Source: Jiella pacifica (GTDB lineage Bacteria > Pseudomonadota > Alphaproteobacteria > Rhizobiales > Rhizobiaceae). Taken from it: a stretch of DNA of 64,000 nucleotides. Location of the stretch: positions 248,001 through 312,000 of the forward strand of contig NZ_JAAAMG010000003.1 in the NCBI RefSeq assembly GCF_010500815.1. The letters run 5' to 3'. Each line of letters opens with the position of its first letter. Position 1 is the first letter of the stretch. A program made the translations under genes and the position numbers. The notes beneath the pieces are model-generated. The model saw only the letters and a list, made by a program, of their open reading frames with translations. It made no database searches and had not been told where the DNA came from. Positions 26,773 to 36,228 of this stretch are shown here, one piece after another.

Positions 26773-29700
26773 TCAAGCAAGGTCCGCGTTCGGCGAACGC
26801 GGTGTCGCCGCATGGGAAACGGCGGCCCGGCCGGCGAGGGCCGCGTCGAGCCGCTCGGCGGGGACGGCGATGAGCCGCGGCGCCTCGGTGAAGATCAGTG
26901 CCGCCTCGACGCGCCGTCCCGGATAGAGCGGGGCGATCATCGCGCGGTAGAGCGCGAGCTGCAGGATATAGGGCTGCGGCACGGCCGAGAGTTCCTCCGG
27001 CGGCGGCCGGTTGGTCTTGTAGTCGACGATCAGAACCCTGTCCCCGGTCACGGCAAGGCGGTCGATCGTGCCGTTGACGGTGAAGGTCCGGCCGCGCAGT
27101 TCCACCTCGCCCGCGACCGCCACCTCGGCCCGGCTGCCGGCGGCAAAGATCGGCGCGAAGGCCGGCTCTGCCATGACCGCCAGGACCGATTCGGCCAGCT
27201 GCTCGCGGTCCTTCGCCGGAAGATCCTGGGCGAGGGCGGACAGGATCAGCCGGGCGGCGGCGTCGCGCTCGACTGCCGGGACATCGGGCAGAAGCTCCAG
27301 CATGCGGTGGGCGGCGAGGCCGCGGCGGATCGCGAAAGACGGGGCGGCACTCACTGAGAGAACCGGCGAAGGCGCCGGCGCCGCCGGGGGAGCTTCGGCC
27401 TCTTCGTCGGGCTCGGGGCCGATGTCCGCCTCGGGCAACAGCTCCGCAGCCGTGCCGGCCACGGAAGGCGAGAGCGGGCGCGGCGGCAGAACCTCCGCCG
27501 GCAGCTTCGACAGCGGCAAGTCTGGGACGGGCGGCGACGCCCGCCGTTCGGGAGCGAGCTTTTCGCCGCCGGGCGCTGCGCCGAGCCGCAGAGCGATCGT
27601 CTCGCCGGACGCGTCGAGGACGCTTTCCGCCTCGCTTTCCAGCGCCGATGCGACGCGTTGCAGCCAGGTCGCTTCGTTCGGCCCGCGCTGGGGGGCGAGC
27701 CCGCAGACGACCAGGCGGTCGGCGGCCCGGGTCATGCCGACATAGAGAAGCCGGCGATACTCGTCCTCGGCGCGTTCCTTTTCCGTTGCCTTCAACTCGC
27801 CCACCGCGGCGTTGCGCAGCTCCTTGGTCGGGCACCAGAGGAAGCCCGGCGCCCCGCCGTGATGAACGCCCGGCATCGCCTCCCAGGCGATCAGGCTGGC
27901 ACCGTGGCTGGCCGAGAACGGCGCCGACCCCGGATCGACCAGGAAGACCACCGGCGCCTCGAGCCCCTTGGAGGCATGCACCGTCAGGATCCGCACTTCG
28001 CCGCGGCCGTGGCCGAGCTCGCGCTTCAGGATCGGCGGGCTGTCGGCGAGTTCGGCGAGGAACGCGTCGAGACCGGCGACGCCCGCCTCTTCCTTGGCCA
28101 AAGCGAGATCGAGGAAGGCGTCGATCACCTCGCCGGCGTCGCGGCCGAGCCGCGAGACCAGCGCCCGCCGCCCGCCCTCCGGCCCGAGAATGCGCGCGTA
28201 GAATTCGAAGACGCCCTGAAAGCCCGCCCGGGCGCGCAATTCGTCGAGCCGGGCAATTGCCTGTCGGGCTTTAGCGAGCAGCGCCGTCGCCGGTGCGCCG
28301 TCCGGCACGAAGCCGGGCAGGCGGGCCGGCCCCTTCGCCTCGTCGGCGAGAAGACGCAAGGCCAGCGACATCGGCTGCGAGCCGTCGCGGGACAGAGCCA
28401 GAGCCATCAGCTCGTCGTCGGAAAAGTCGAAGAGCGGGCTCTTCAGGACGCTCGCGAGCGACAAGTCGTCGTCGAAATTCGCCGCCACCCGGCCGAGCGC
28501 CATCAGATCCTCGATGGCGATGTGGTCGGTGATGGCCAGCCGATCGGTGCCGGCGACGGCGACATGCCGGTCCCTGAGCGCCGCCGCCAGCGCCGCGCCG
28601 AAGCCGGAGCGCTTTCGGACCAGCACCATGACGTCGCCGGGGGTCAGAGCGCGCCGCTCGCCCTTCACCGTGATCGGATCGCCGAGCCAGGCAGCGATCT
28701 GGTCGGCGATCCGGCCGGCGAGGCGGTGGGCGGGCGAGCTCTCCGGCTCGACGTCGAGGGGTTTCGTCCAGTCGTCGGGCTCTTCCTGCGTCCTCGCCTG
28801 AAAGGCCGGCCAGACCTCGACGAGACCCGGCCCGTCGCGCCGCGCCGCGGAGTGGGCGGGCGCCTCGTCGCCGGCCGACAGGCCCTTGCGGTTGGCGGGA
28901 TCGGCGAACACCCGGTCGACGGCGGCCAGCACCGTCTCCACCGTGCGGAAGGAGCGGTTGAGCTGGATCGCCTCGAAGGGAATGCTGGCCCCCCCGGCCC
29001 GCCTTTCGACCCGCCGTCGCTCCTCGTCGAACATGTGCGGCGAGGCGCCCTGGAAGGAATAGATCGACTGCTTCTCGTCGCCGACGGCAAACAGGGTGCG
29101 CTGGCGATTGTGGCCACTGACGCCGGCGAAGAACTCCTCGGCGAGTTCGCGCATCACCTGCCACTGGCGCGGGCTGGTGTCCTGCGCCTCGTCGATGAGA
29201 ATGTGGTCGATCCCCTTGTCGAGCTTGTAGTGGACCCAGCTCGCCGCCTCCGACCGCAACAGGAGATCGGCGGTGTGGGCGATGAGGTCGGTGAAGTCGA
29301 GCCGCCCGCGACGGCGCTTCAAAGCGGCATATTCCCGTTCGAAGGCGTCGGTAATCACGAGCGCCGCGCGGCTGGCGCGGTAGAGCCTCAGCGTCGCGAG
29401 GCGCTCTTCGATGACTTTCGCCCGCCCGCCCGCCGCCTGGACGCGCTCCAGGAAATCGGGGACGAATTCCGCGACGGCCTTGGTGACGAGGCCTCGAAGA
29501 GAACCGCGGACCTCGCCCTTCGAATCCAGGCCGAAGGCGCGATAGGCGGCAAAGCGCTCCTGGGGCGCCGCGCGCGCGTCGACGAGGAGCTGAAGCCGCT
29601 CGGCGAACTTAGCGTCCGAGGTCGATTTCGAGGCCAGCGCGGCGATCCTCATGGTCTCGCAGGTTGCCCGATCGAGATGCGGGCAGTCCAGCGCCGAAAG

Positions 29701-30456
29701 GAGGATCGGCTCTTCGGTTTCGGCATCGTCGACGCCGAGCGCGCGGGCCAACAGCCCGATCGCTTCGTCCAGCCCGCCGGCCTCTTCCAGATGCCGGGCG
29801 AGATCGTCGCGCTTGAAGGCGATGTCGGCGAGCAGCCTGTCGAGGCCAAACTCGCCGCCGGTCTGGAGCGCCTCGGCAAAGGCGTCGGCGAGCCGCCGCG
29901 CCTCCGGCTGCGGCAATCGTGCCGAGCCCGTCAGAAGCCGCTTGCGCGTCTCGGCGAGGAGCCTTGCCGCCTCGGCCTCCTCCATCACCGCGAAATGGCC
30001 GGGAACGTCAGCCTCCAGCGGGAACTGGTGGAGGATCGCCTCGCAGAAGGCGTGGATCGTCTGGATCTTCAGCCCGCCCGGCGTCTCCAGGGCGCGGGCG
30101 AAGAGCTGGCGCGCCTCGCCGAGCCTCCTTACGTCCGGCCGCCGGCCGTCTTCCAGCTTCGCCAGGACCTCGGCCAGCGCCTCGCCGGGCATCGTCGCCC
30201 ACGCGCCGAGCCTCGCGAAGACACGGGCGGACATTTCCGCCGCCGCCGCCTTGGTGAAGGTGAGGCAGAGGATCTTCGACGGGTCGACGCCCGACAGAAG
30301 CAGCCGCACCACCCGCTGGGTGAGGACGTGGGTCTTGCCCGAGCCGGCATTGGCCGAGACGAAGACCGAGCGCTCAGGGTCCGAGGCGATCGCCTGCCGC
30401 CGCTTGGTTTCGGCATCAACATAGAAGCCGAGAGGAGCGTTTGCGGAACCGGTCAT
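26773..30456 (-). CDS. addA: double-strand break repair helicase-nuclease AddA
   Basis: 1227 residues. UvrD-like helicase motifs run in order: Walker A VSANAGSGKTHVLTQRVV, motif Ia LCLTFTKAAAAEM, DEAQD box ILIDEAQDTSPRQW, motif III FAVGDEKQSIYSFQGA, motif V ILTVHASKGLEAPVVFLVD and motif VI RLLYVGMTRAADRLVVCGL. The C-terminal RecB-type nuclease has GRTFTVNGTIDRLAV and VLIVDYKTNRPPPEE (D-x-K). With AddB it resects double-strand ends and loads RecA. The ATG at 30456 overlaps the addB stop (ATGA). Length is normal for alphaproteobacteria. Confidence 0.97.
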   Translation of the reverse strand: MTGSANAPLGFYVDAETKRRQAIASDPERSVFVSANAGSGKTHVLTQRVVRLLLSGVDPSKILCLTFTKAAAAEMSARVFARLGAWATMPGEALAEVLAKLEDGRRPDVRRLGEARQLFARALETPGGLKIQTIHAFCEAILHQFPLEADVPGHFAVMEEAEAARLLAETRKRLLTGSARLPQPEARRLADAFAEALQTGGEFGLDRLLADIAFKRDDLARHLEEAGGLDEAIGLLARALGVDDAETEEPILLSALDCPHLDRATCETMRIAALASKSTSDAKFAERLQLLVDARAAPQERFAAYRAFGLDSKGEVRGSLRGLVTKAVAEFVPDFLERVQAAGGRAKVIEERLATLRLYRASRAALVITDAFEREYAALKRRRGRLDFTDLIAHTADLLLRSEAASWVHYKLDKGIDHILIDEAQDTSPRQWQVMRELAEEFFAGVSGHNRQRTLFAVGDEKQSIYSFQGASPHMFDEERRRVERRAGGASIPFEAIQLNRSFRTVETVLAAVDRVFADPANRKGLSAGDEAPAHSAARRDGPGLVEVWPAFQARTQEEPDDWTKPLDVEPESSPAHRLAGRIADQIAAWLGDPITVKGERRALTPGDVMVLVRKRSGFGAALAAALRDRHVAVAGTDRLAITDHIAIEDLMALGRVAANFDDDLSLASVLKSPLFDFSDDELMALALSRDGSQPMSLALRLLADEAKGPARLPGFVPDGAPATALLAKARQAIARLDELRARAGFQGVFEFYARILGPEGGRRALVSRLGRDAGEVIDAFLDLALAKEEAGVAGLDAFLAELADSPPILKRELGHGRGEVRILTVHASKGLEAPVVFLVDPGSAPFSASHGASLIAWEAMPGVHHGGAPGFLWCPTKELRNAAVGELKATEKERAEDEYRRLLYVGMTRAADRLVVCGLAPQRGPNEATWLQRVASALESEAESVLDASGETIALRLGAAPGGEKLAPERRASPPVPDLPLSKLPAEVLPPRPLSPSVAGTAAELLPEADIGPEPDEEAEAPPAAPAPSPVLSVSAAPSFAIRRGLAAHRMLELLPDVPAVERDAAARLILSALAQDLPAKDREQLAESVLAVMAEPAFAPIFAAGSRAEVAVAGEVELRGRTFTVNGTIDRLAVTGDRVLIVDYKTNRPPPEELSAVPQPYILQLALYRAMIAPLYPGRRVEAALIFTEAPRLIAVPAERLDAALAGRAAVSHAATPRSPNADLA

Positions 30457-33400
30457 TCGGCTTCTCCCTCGTCGTCTTCCCCGCCCGAGACCGACCATTC
30501 CTTCACCCGGGCGAGATGGTCGTAATCGCCGGTAAAGTCGCCGGCGAGGATGGGGCGGGTGCGCGAGGCGAAGGCGGTTTCCTCCTTGAGGAACAGCGCC
30601 GCCAGCCCCTCGAAGCGCCGCATCGCCTTGTCGGACAGCTCCGTGGGATCGCAAGGCAGCGTGGTTTTCGTGCCGGGTGTTTCCAGCCCCTCGCTCTTCA
30701 GTTCGCGCTCGCGCAAGCGGACATAGACGAGGTCGGCGATGGTCTCGCCGGGGCTCGTGCCCTCGAAGTCGCCGCGCATCGCCATGCCGCCTTCCAGAGC
30801 CAGCTGCGGTGACAGGAGCGTGCGCGCCTGTTTCACCGAAGGCTTGGTGCCGGTCTTGAAGTCAAGGATGACGATCGATCCGTCGGCCAGTCGGTCGATG
30901 CGGTCCGAGCGGCCGGACAGCGTCACGCCGATGGCGGGAAACTCGCTTCGCCCCGAGCGCTCCGCAAGCCGTTCGCGCACCGCCGCATTGCGCTCTTTCT
31001 CCCATTCGAGGAACCGCGCCGTCGTGCCGATGATCCGCGGCCACCAGACCGCGGCGACGTCGCCCGGCAGGGCTGCGCGGGCAAAATGCTCCTCGGCGAT
31101 CAGCCGCAGCTCCTCGGCCGCCTCCGGCTCCTCCGGATCAATCGCCTTGAGGACGAAATCGGCGACGATGGCATGGATCAGTTCGCCCCGCTCACGCGCG
31201 TGCGGCGCCCGCATCAGCGGCGGCAGGGCGTCGAGCTTCATGATGCGCCTGGCATGGACGGCGTAGGGGTCGCGGATCAGCGTCTCGACCTCGGTGACCG
31301 AATAGCGCCGGGGCCGCGTCTCGACCGGCGGGCGCGGCTGCGGCCGGGCGATGCGCGGGCGATCATCTGCCGTCTCCAGCGCTTCGGCCGCCGCGACATA
31401 GGCCTCGCCGCGTTCGCTCATCTTGCCGGTGGCGTCGGCGCCGGCGAGCGTCGTCACCCGCTGCAGCAGCCGCGAGGCGATCGTCGGCGCTCCGTCCATG
31501 CGGCGCGACCGTGTGAGGACGACGTGCCGGGCGCCCATCGCCATCCAGAAGTCGTGGGCGGCAAGGCCGACACGACGCTCGGGCGGATCGAGGGCGATCT
31601 CCCGGCGCATCAGCCGCGACAGGAAGGCGCCGCTCGTCGCCCCGGCCGGCCACACCCCCTCGTTCAGCGAGCCGAGGATCGCCACGTCGACGCTTTCGAG
31701 CCGCGCCTCCAGCGTGCCGAGGACGAAGGCCCGGGCCGAAAGGCCGCCGCGGGGCTTCACCGTGACGCCGGAGATCAACGTCTCGACCGCGTCGGGAAGC
31801 TCCTCGGCCGGAAAGGCGAAGCCCGTCTGCGGCGCGGCGACGAGCTTTGCCAGAAACTCCGCCAGCGCCGCACCGTTCTCGCCGGCATAGAGTTCGCTCG
31901 GCGCGCCCTTTTCGTCCCGCGCCAAGGCCTCCAGGGCTTCGGTGAGAGGCACGGCGTAGTCGGCGATCTCGCGTGGCTCTGTGCCACGAAGCGCCGCCAG
32001 AGGCCTCAGTGCCGCCGCGAAATCCTCGGCGAAGCGCCGGGCGGCCTCGTATTCGGCGGCTTTGACGTTGCGGGCAGGGCGGGTCAGAAGCCGCCCGACT
32101 TCGCCGGCGGGGAGCGTTTCGATCGCCTCTATGCGGCGGTTGACGATCTCGCCGAGCCTTGCGCCGTCGGCGACGTCGACGGTTCCCCGAATGGCGATCA
32201 GTTCGATGGCGCGGGCGGCGTTGCGGGCATCGATCGCCTTGCAGCCGAGCCGGCAGAGCGGATGCTTGAGGAGGCCGAGCAGGGCGACGGGATCGCCGGG
32301 CTCCAGCGCCACCTTCAAGGCCGCCGAAAGCAGCTTTCCGGGCGCCGTCGTGCCGAGCGGCCGGCCGGCGGAATCGTTGGCGGTGATGCCGAAGCGTTCG
32401 AGTTCGGCGAGAACGCGCCGTGCCAGCCGCCGGTCCGGGGTGATCAGCGCGACTTTGGCTTCGGGTTGCTCCAGGGCCTCGCGCATGGCGGCGGCGATGG
32501 CGAGCGCCTCGATCCGCGGCTCGCCCGCCTCGATCAAGGCGACGTCGTCCAGAACCTCCCGGCCTAGGGCATCCCGGCCGAATGCCGGCGCCTCCTCGGC
32601 CCAGAGCGCCGTCGTCTCGGCGGGGCGAAGGGCGCTGGCGAGGAAGGCTTCGCGCCGCGCCAGGGCCGGCGAGAGGTCCTCGTCGAGATGCCGCACGGCC
32701 TCGGGCGGCAGGGCGAAGCGCGTCAGGATCCGTTTCAGGCCGTATTGCGGATGGCCGGGCGCGGCGATCGAGACGTCGCGATCGATCGCCGCAAAGCCCA
32801 CCTCGCCGATGTGCCGGTCGAGGCCGGGCAGGACCAGCGCACCTTCGGCAAGGTTCGCCACCGCATGCATGAGGTCGAGCGTCGCCGGCGCGGTTGCCGT
32901 CGAGCCGGCGAGGATCACCGGGCCCTTGGCCTCGCCCGACAGAAGCCGCGCGGCCTCGGACCGCAGCCAGACGTTCTTGGCGGCGGCCTCGCTGGTAACG
33001 CCGCGCTGCTTCAGATGCTCCGGCCAGTGCTCGGTGACGATTTCGAGAAAGGACAGGGTCGTCTGCCACCAGGCGGCCAGCGCGTCCGGGGCAAGGCCGG
33101 CGAGCTTGGCGAAGGAGGTGCCTTCGGTCTCGATCTCGTCGAGAAGGGTGCCGAGATCGCCGGCGAGCGCCAGCGCCTCTGCCGCGGAGGCGGGGCGCTC
33201 CGACAGTGCCTCCGCCGGCTCGCCGGAAAGCGCCGCTGTGGCGGCGCTCTCGGCGAGGCGGCGCCATTGGCGGGCGAGCCGGGCAAGGGCGAGCCGGCGC
33301 TCCAGCTCGGGCATCGCCGGCAGCATCGTGCCCGCCGAACTCTCCCTGGTGGCGAAGATCGCCGCCTCGTCGCCCTCGCCGATCGGCCGGATCTTCGGCA

Positions 33401-33623
33401 GGATCGCCGAGCGGACGCCGAATCTCTCCCCGAGCACCTGGGTGAATGCGCTGGAAAGGCTGCGCGCCGCGCGCCGGCTGGGCACGTAGACGGTGACCCC
33501 GGCCAGCGCCAGCGGATCGCCGTCATAGCGGAAGCTCTCGACGATCCGTCCCGAAAGCAGCCCTGCCGCCAGGGTCTTGAGGAACGGCCGGCCGGGCGGG
33601 ATCGAGAGAATGTTGGGTGCCAT
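30453..33623 (-). CDS. addB: double-strand break repair protein AddB
   Basis: 1056 residues; the ATG at 33623 gives MAPNILSIPPGRPFLKTLAA. This is the alphaproteobacterial AddB, which keeps an inactivated helicase fold and a C-terminal nuclease. Recognisable parts are VPSRRAARSLSSAF, VILAGSTATAPATLDLM, EGVWPAGATSGAFLSRLMRR and REIALDPPERRVGLAAHDFW. The nuclease motif is GSIVILDFKTGTKP (D-x-K). The iron-sulfur cysteine set of firmicute AddB is not evident. The last codon overlaps addA, so both subunits are made in a fixed ratio. A divergent 322-bp region separates it from the Ppx/GppA gene. Confidence 0.95.
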   Translation of the reverse strand: MAPNILSIPPGRPFLKTLAAGLLSGRIVESFRYDGDPLALAGVTVYVPSRRAARSLSSAFTQVLGERFGVRSAILPKIRPIGEGDEAAIFATRESSAGTMLPAMPELERRLALARLARQWRRLAESAATAALSGEPAEALSERPASAAEALALAGDLGTLLDEIETEGTSFAKLAGLAPDALAAWWQTTLSFLEIVTEHWPEHLKQRGVTSEAAAKNVWLRSEAARLLSGEAKGPVILAGSTATAPATLDLMHAVANLAEGALVLPGLDRHIGEVGFAAIDRDVSIAAPGHPQYGLKRILTRFALPPEAVRHLDEDLSPALARREAFLASALRPAETTALWAEEAPAFGRDALGREVLDDVALIEAGEPRIEALAIAAAMREALEQPEAKVALITPDRRLARRVLAELERFGITANDSAGRPLGTTAPGKLLSAALKVALEPGDPVALLGLLKHPLCRLGCKAIDARNAARAIELIAIRGTVDVADGARLGEIVNRRIEAIETLPAGEVGRLLTRPARNVKAAEYEAARRFAEDFAAALRPLAALRGTEPREIADYAVPLTEALEALARDEKGAPSELYAGENGAALAEFLAKLVAAPQTGFAFPAEELPDAVETLISGVTVKPRGGLSARAFVLGTLEARLESVDVAILGSLNEGVWPAGATSGAFLSRLMRREIALDPPERRVGLAAHDFWMAMGARHVVLTRSRRMDGAPTIASRLLQRVTTLAGADATGKMSERGEAYVAAAEALETADDRPRIARPQPRPPVETRPRRYSVTEVETLIRDPYAVHARRIMKLDALPPLMRAPHARERGELIHAIVADFVLKAIDPEEPEAAEELRLIAEEHFARAALPGDVAAVWWPRIIGTTARFLEWEKERNAAVRERLAERSGRSEFPAIGVTLSGRSDRIDRLADGSIVILDFKTGTKPSVKQARTLLSPQLALEGGMAMRGDFEGTSPGETIADLVYVRLRERELKSEGLETPGTKTTLPCDPTELSDKAMRRFEGLAALFLKEETAFASRTRPILAGDFTGDYDHLARVKEWSVSGGEDDEGEAE

Positions 33624-33945
33624 GGCCGGGGATTGTAGGCCGAGCCGCATCGATTCGCACCTTGCCGCGCGATTCGTCGAATGGGCCCGATCCGCGGCCC
33701 GATCATGCCGGGGCAAGTCATTGGATGCCTGAGCAAAGAGATCGGCTCGGCGCCGCACAAGATCTGACCGAATGTTCGGGTTGCCGCCGGCGGCGCATCG
33801 CGCTCGTCGATCCCCGGACGACGAGGCGGGGGGGGGGCGCCTGCCGCCCTTGTGCTTCCCCTATCGGCTGTTACACTGGCGGTGACGTAAGTAACGAAAG
33901 GCGCCGAGGAACGCTCCAGAGGCAGTTCCGCGCCGGAGAGATCGT
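33624..33945. other. divergent intergenic region with a G10 run
   Basis: No gene is supported in these 322 bases between addB (minus) and the Ppx/GppA gene (plus). A homopolymer of ten G occupies 33828-33837, the longest single-base run I noticed in the window. The stretch presumably holds promoters for both directions; I could not assign boxes with confidence. Confidence 0.4.
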
Positions 33946-35436
33946 GTGAGTGACCATGATGAAGCGGGGAGATATCGGCATCAGCCGCGCATAGCTCGTC
34001 AAAGTTTTGCCGTCGACGCCGAGAATCGGCGTGGCGGCGGCGCCGGTCGCGCGGAGCATCACCAGAAGCCGTCCAGCGAGCCGGGCGGCGGCGCGACGCA
34101 CGGCCACGAGCACGAGACGACGAAGCCCAAGGAGGAGGACGAGGCGCGGCTGACCAAGCGGCAGCGCCGGCGTCGCCGCAAAGGGCGGAAGAAGTCTGGC
34201 GCAGTTGCCGCAGCCCCAGTCCAGACGGAGACGTCCGGCCCGGTCGCGACGCCGCGCGGTGCCCGAAAATATCGGCGCATCCGACGCAGCGATTCGCCCG
34301 CCGGTGATGCATCGCCCCAGAACCGCCCGGAAGCACCGGGCGCGGCCGGGAAAGCTGTGTCCTACGCAGCGCAGAAGCCCGCGCGGACCAGCCCTTCTGA
34401 TTCAAGAACCGAAGCGAGACGCGAGGCCAACCCGGCGCCGGTCTATGCGGCGCTCGACCTTGGCACGAACAATTGCCGACTGCTGATCGCGGTTCCGACC
34501 CGGCCGGGGCAATTCCGGGTGATCGATGCCTTCTCGCGCATCGTCCGGCTCGGCGAAGGGCTGGGACGGACGGGAAGCCTGTCGCGCGGCGCGATGGACC
34601 GGGCGGCCGCGGCACTCGCCGTCTGCGCCCAGAAGATCTCGGCGCGCGAGGTCGACCGCTCGTGGCTGATCGCCACCGAGGCCTGCCGGGCGGCGGCGAA
34701 CGGAGCGGAGTTCATCGAGGAAGTCGCCGCGCGCACCGGCCTTTCCCTCGACATCGTCCCGCGTGAGACCGAGGCGCGGCTGGCCGTCTCCGGCTGCGGT
34801 TCGCTGATCGACCGCAAGGCGCGGGGCGCCGTCCTGTTCGACATCGGCGGCGGGTCGTCGGAGATCGCGCTTCTCGATCTCAGGGGCCCGTACACGCGGC
34901 GGCTGGCCAGCCGCATTGTCGCCTGGACCTCGCTGCCGGTCGGCGTCGTGACGCTTGCCGAACGCCATGGCGGGCGCAACGTCACGCCTGAGCTCTTCGA
35001 GACGATGGTCGCCGAGACCGTGGCGATGATCGAGGCATTCCCGGGGCGGGACCAACTGGCCGATCTGGTCGGCACCGAGCATTTCCACCTCCTGGGAACC
35101 TCCGGCACGGTGACCACGCTGGCCGGCGTCCATCTCGGTCTCGAGCGCTACGACCGGCGCCAGGTGGACGGGCTCTGGCTCACCGACGAGGAGTCCGACA
35201 CGCTGGTCAAGACGATCGCCGGCTGGAGCTTCGAAGAGCGCGTCGCCAACCCTTGCATCGGCTCTGACCGGGCCGATCTCGTGCTGGCCGGCTGCGCCAT
35301 CTTCGAAGCGATCCGCCGGGTCTGGCCGGCGCCGGCGCTGCGGGTCGCCGATCGCGGCCTCAGGGAGGGTATCTTGACCGAAATGATGGTCGCCGACGGG
35401 GTCTGGCGTCGGCGCGACGGAAGGCGGGCCAACTGA
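33946..35436 (+). CDS. Ppx/GppA family phosphatase with basic N-terminal extension
   Basis: 496 residues, GTG start at 33946 after CCGGAGAG. The actin-like Ppx/GppA domain begins only near residue 163: [17 protein letters not shown], then [44 protein letters not shown] and [13 protein letters not shown]. It would hydrolyse polyphosphate or pppGpp. The first 160 residues are low-complexity and disordered, with a strongly basic stretch near 68-86 ([18 protein letters not shown]) that could bind RNA or polyphosphate. Its stop overlaps the rlmE start (TGATG), coupling it to an rRNA methyltransferase, an order common in rhizobia. Confidence 0.9.
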   Translation: MSDHDEAGRYRHQPRIARQSFAVDAENRRGGGAGRAEHHQKPSSEPGGGATHGHEHETTKPKEEDEARLTKRQRRRRRKGRKKSGAVAAAPVQTETSGPVATPRGARKYRRIRRSDSPAGDASPQNRPEAPGAAGKAVSYAAQKPARTSPSDSRTEARREANPAPVYAALDLGTNNCRLLIAVPTRPGQFRVIDAFSRIVRLGEGLGRTGSLSRGAMDRAAAALAVCAQKISAREVDRSWLIATEACRAAANGAEFIEEVAARTGLSLDIVPRETEARLAVSGCGSLIDRKARGAVLFDIGGGSSEIALLDLRGPYTRRLASRIVAWTSLPVGVVTLAERHGGRNVTPELFETMVAETVAMIEAFPGRDQLADLVGTEHFHLLGTSGTVTTLAGVHLGLERYDRRQVDGLWLTDEESDTLVKTIAGWSFEERVANPCIGSDRADLVLAGCAIFEAIRRVWPAPALRVADRGLREGILTEMMVADGVWRRRDGRRAN

Positions 35437-36182
35437 TGGCGGGACGCGGCGACGATCGGGGCATGACCGTCCGGGTCAAGAAGAAGCACGGCGTGAAGGC
35501 CTCGTCACGGCGCTGGCTCGAGCGGCAGTTGAACGATCCTTATGTTCGCCGCGCCAAGGCCGACGGCTACCGTTCGCGCGCCACCTACAAGATGATCGAG
35601 ATCGACGACCGCTACAAGCTTTTCAAGCCCGGCCAGGCGGTGGTCGATCTCGGCGCGGCTCCCGGCGGCTGGACGCAGGTCGCCGTCGACCGGGTGAAGT
35701 CGACCAATGAGCATATTTCGGTCGTCGGCATCGACTATCTGCCCGTCGAGCCGGTGACCGGTGCCGTCATCCTCGAACTGGACTTCCTCGACGACGGCGT
35801 GCCGGAGAAGCTGATCGAGACCCTCGGCCGAGCGCCGGACGTCATCCTCTCCGACATGGCGGCACCGACCACCGGGCATCGGCGCACCGATCACCTTCGC
35901 ACCATGCATCTGTGCGAAGTCGCGGCGGATTTTGCCATCCGCACCCTGAAGCCCGGCGGGCATTTCCTCGCCAAGACCTTCCAGGGCGGGACCGAGAACG
36001 ACCTTTTGACGCTGCTGAAGCGGAACTTCACCTCGATCCATCACGTCAAGCCGCCGGCGTCGCGCGAGGGCTCGGTGGAGCTCTATATCCTCGCCAAGGG
36101 TTTCAAGGGCCTCAATCTCGCCCGTGACGAGCCGGCGGAGGAAATCGCCGAGGACGACGAGGAGGCCGGCCCGCTCGGCTGA
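35436..36182 (+). CDS. rlmE: 23S rRNA (uridine-2'-O-)-methyltransferase RlmE (FtsJ)
   Basis: 248 residues. It methylates the 2'-O of U2552 in the A-loop of 23S rRNA, late in 50S assembly. The SAM site is [19 protein letters not shown]. The K-D-K-E tetrad is visible in [15 protein letters not shown] (Lys), [16 protein letters not shown] (Asp), [11 protein letters not shown] (Lys) and [15 protein letters not shown] (Glu). The ATG overlaps the upstream stop; a second ATG ten codons later ([10 protein letters not shown]) is a possible alternative start. The C-terminal acidic tail is typical of alphaproteobacterial forms. Convergent with the exporter gene. Confidence 0.96.
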   Translation: MAGRGDDRGMTVRVKKKHGVKASSRRWLERQLNDPYVRRAKADGYRSRATYKMIEIDDRYKLFKPGQAVVDLGAAPGGWTQVAVDRVKSTNEHISVVGIDYLPVEPVTGAVILELDFLDDGVPEKLIETLGRAPDVILSDMAAPTTGHRRTDHLRTMHLCEVAADFAIRTLKPGGHFLAKTFQGGTENDLLTLLKRNFTSIHHVKPPASREGSVELYILAKGFKGLNLARDEPAEEIAEDDEEAGPLG

Positions 36183-36228
36183 CGTCTCCACCCGGCGGCG
36201 GAGCTTCGGCCGTGCTTGAGGCGCGGCG

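Noticed and set aside
26812-33638. Very long open frames opposite addA and addB
   Set aside because: They follow the third-position G+C bias of the real genes, lack start signals and domains, and would overlap essential genes completely.
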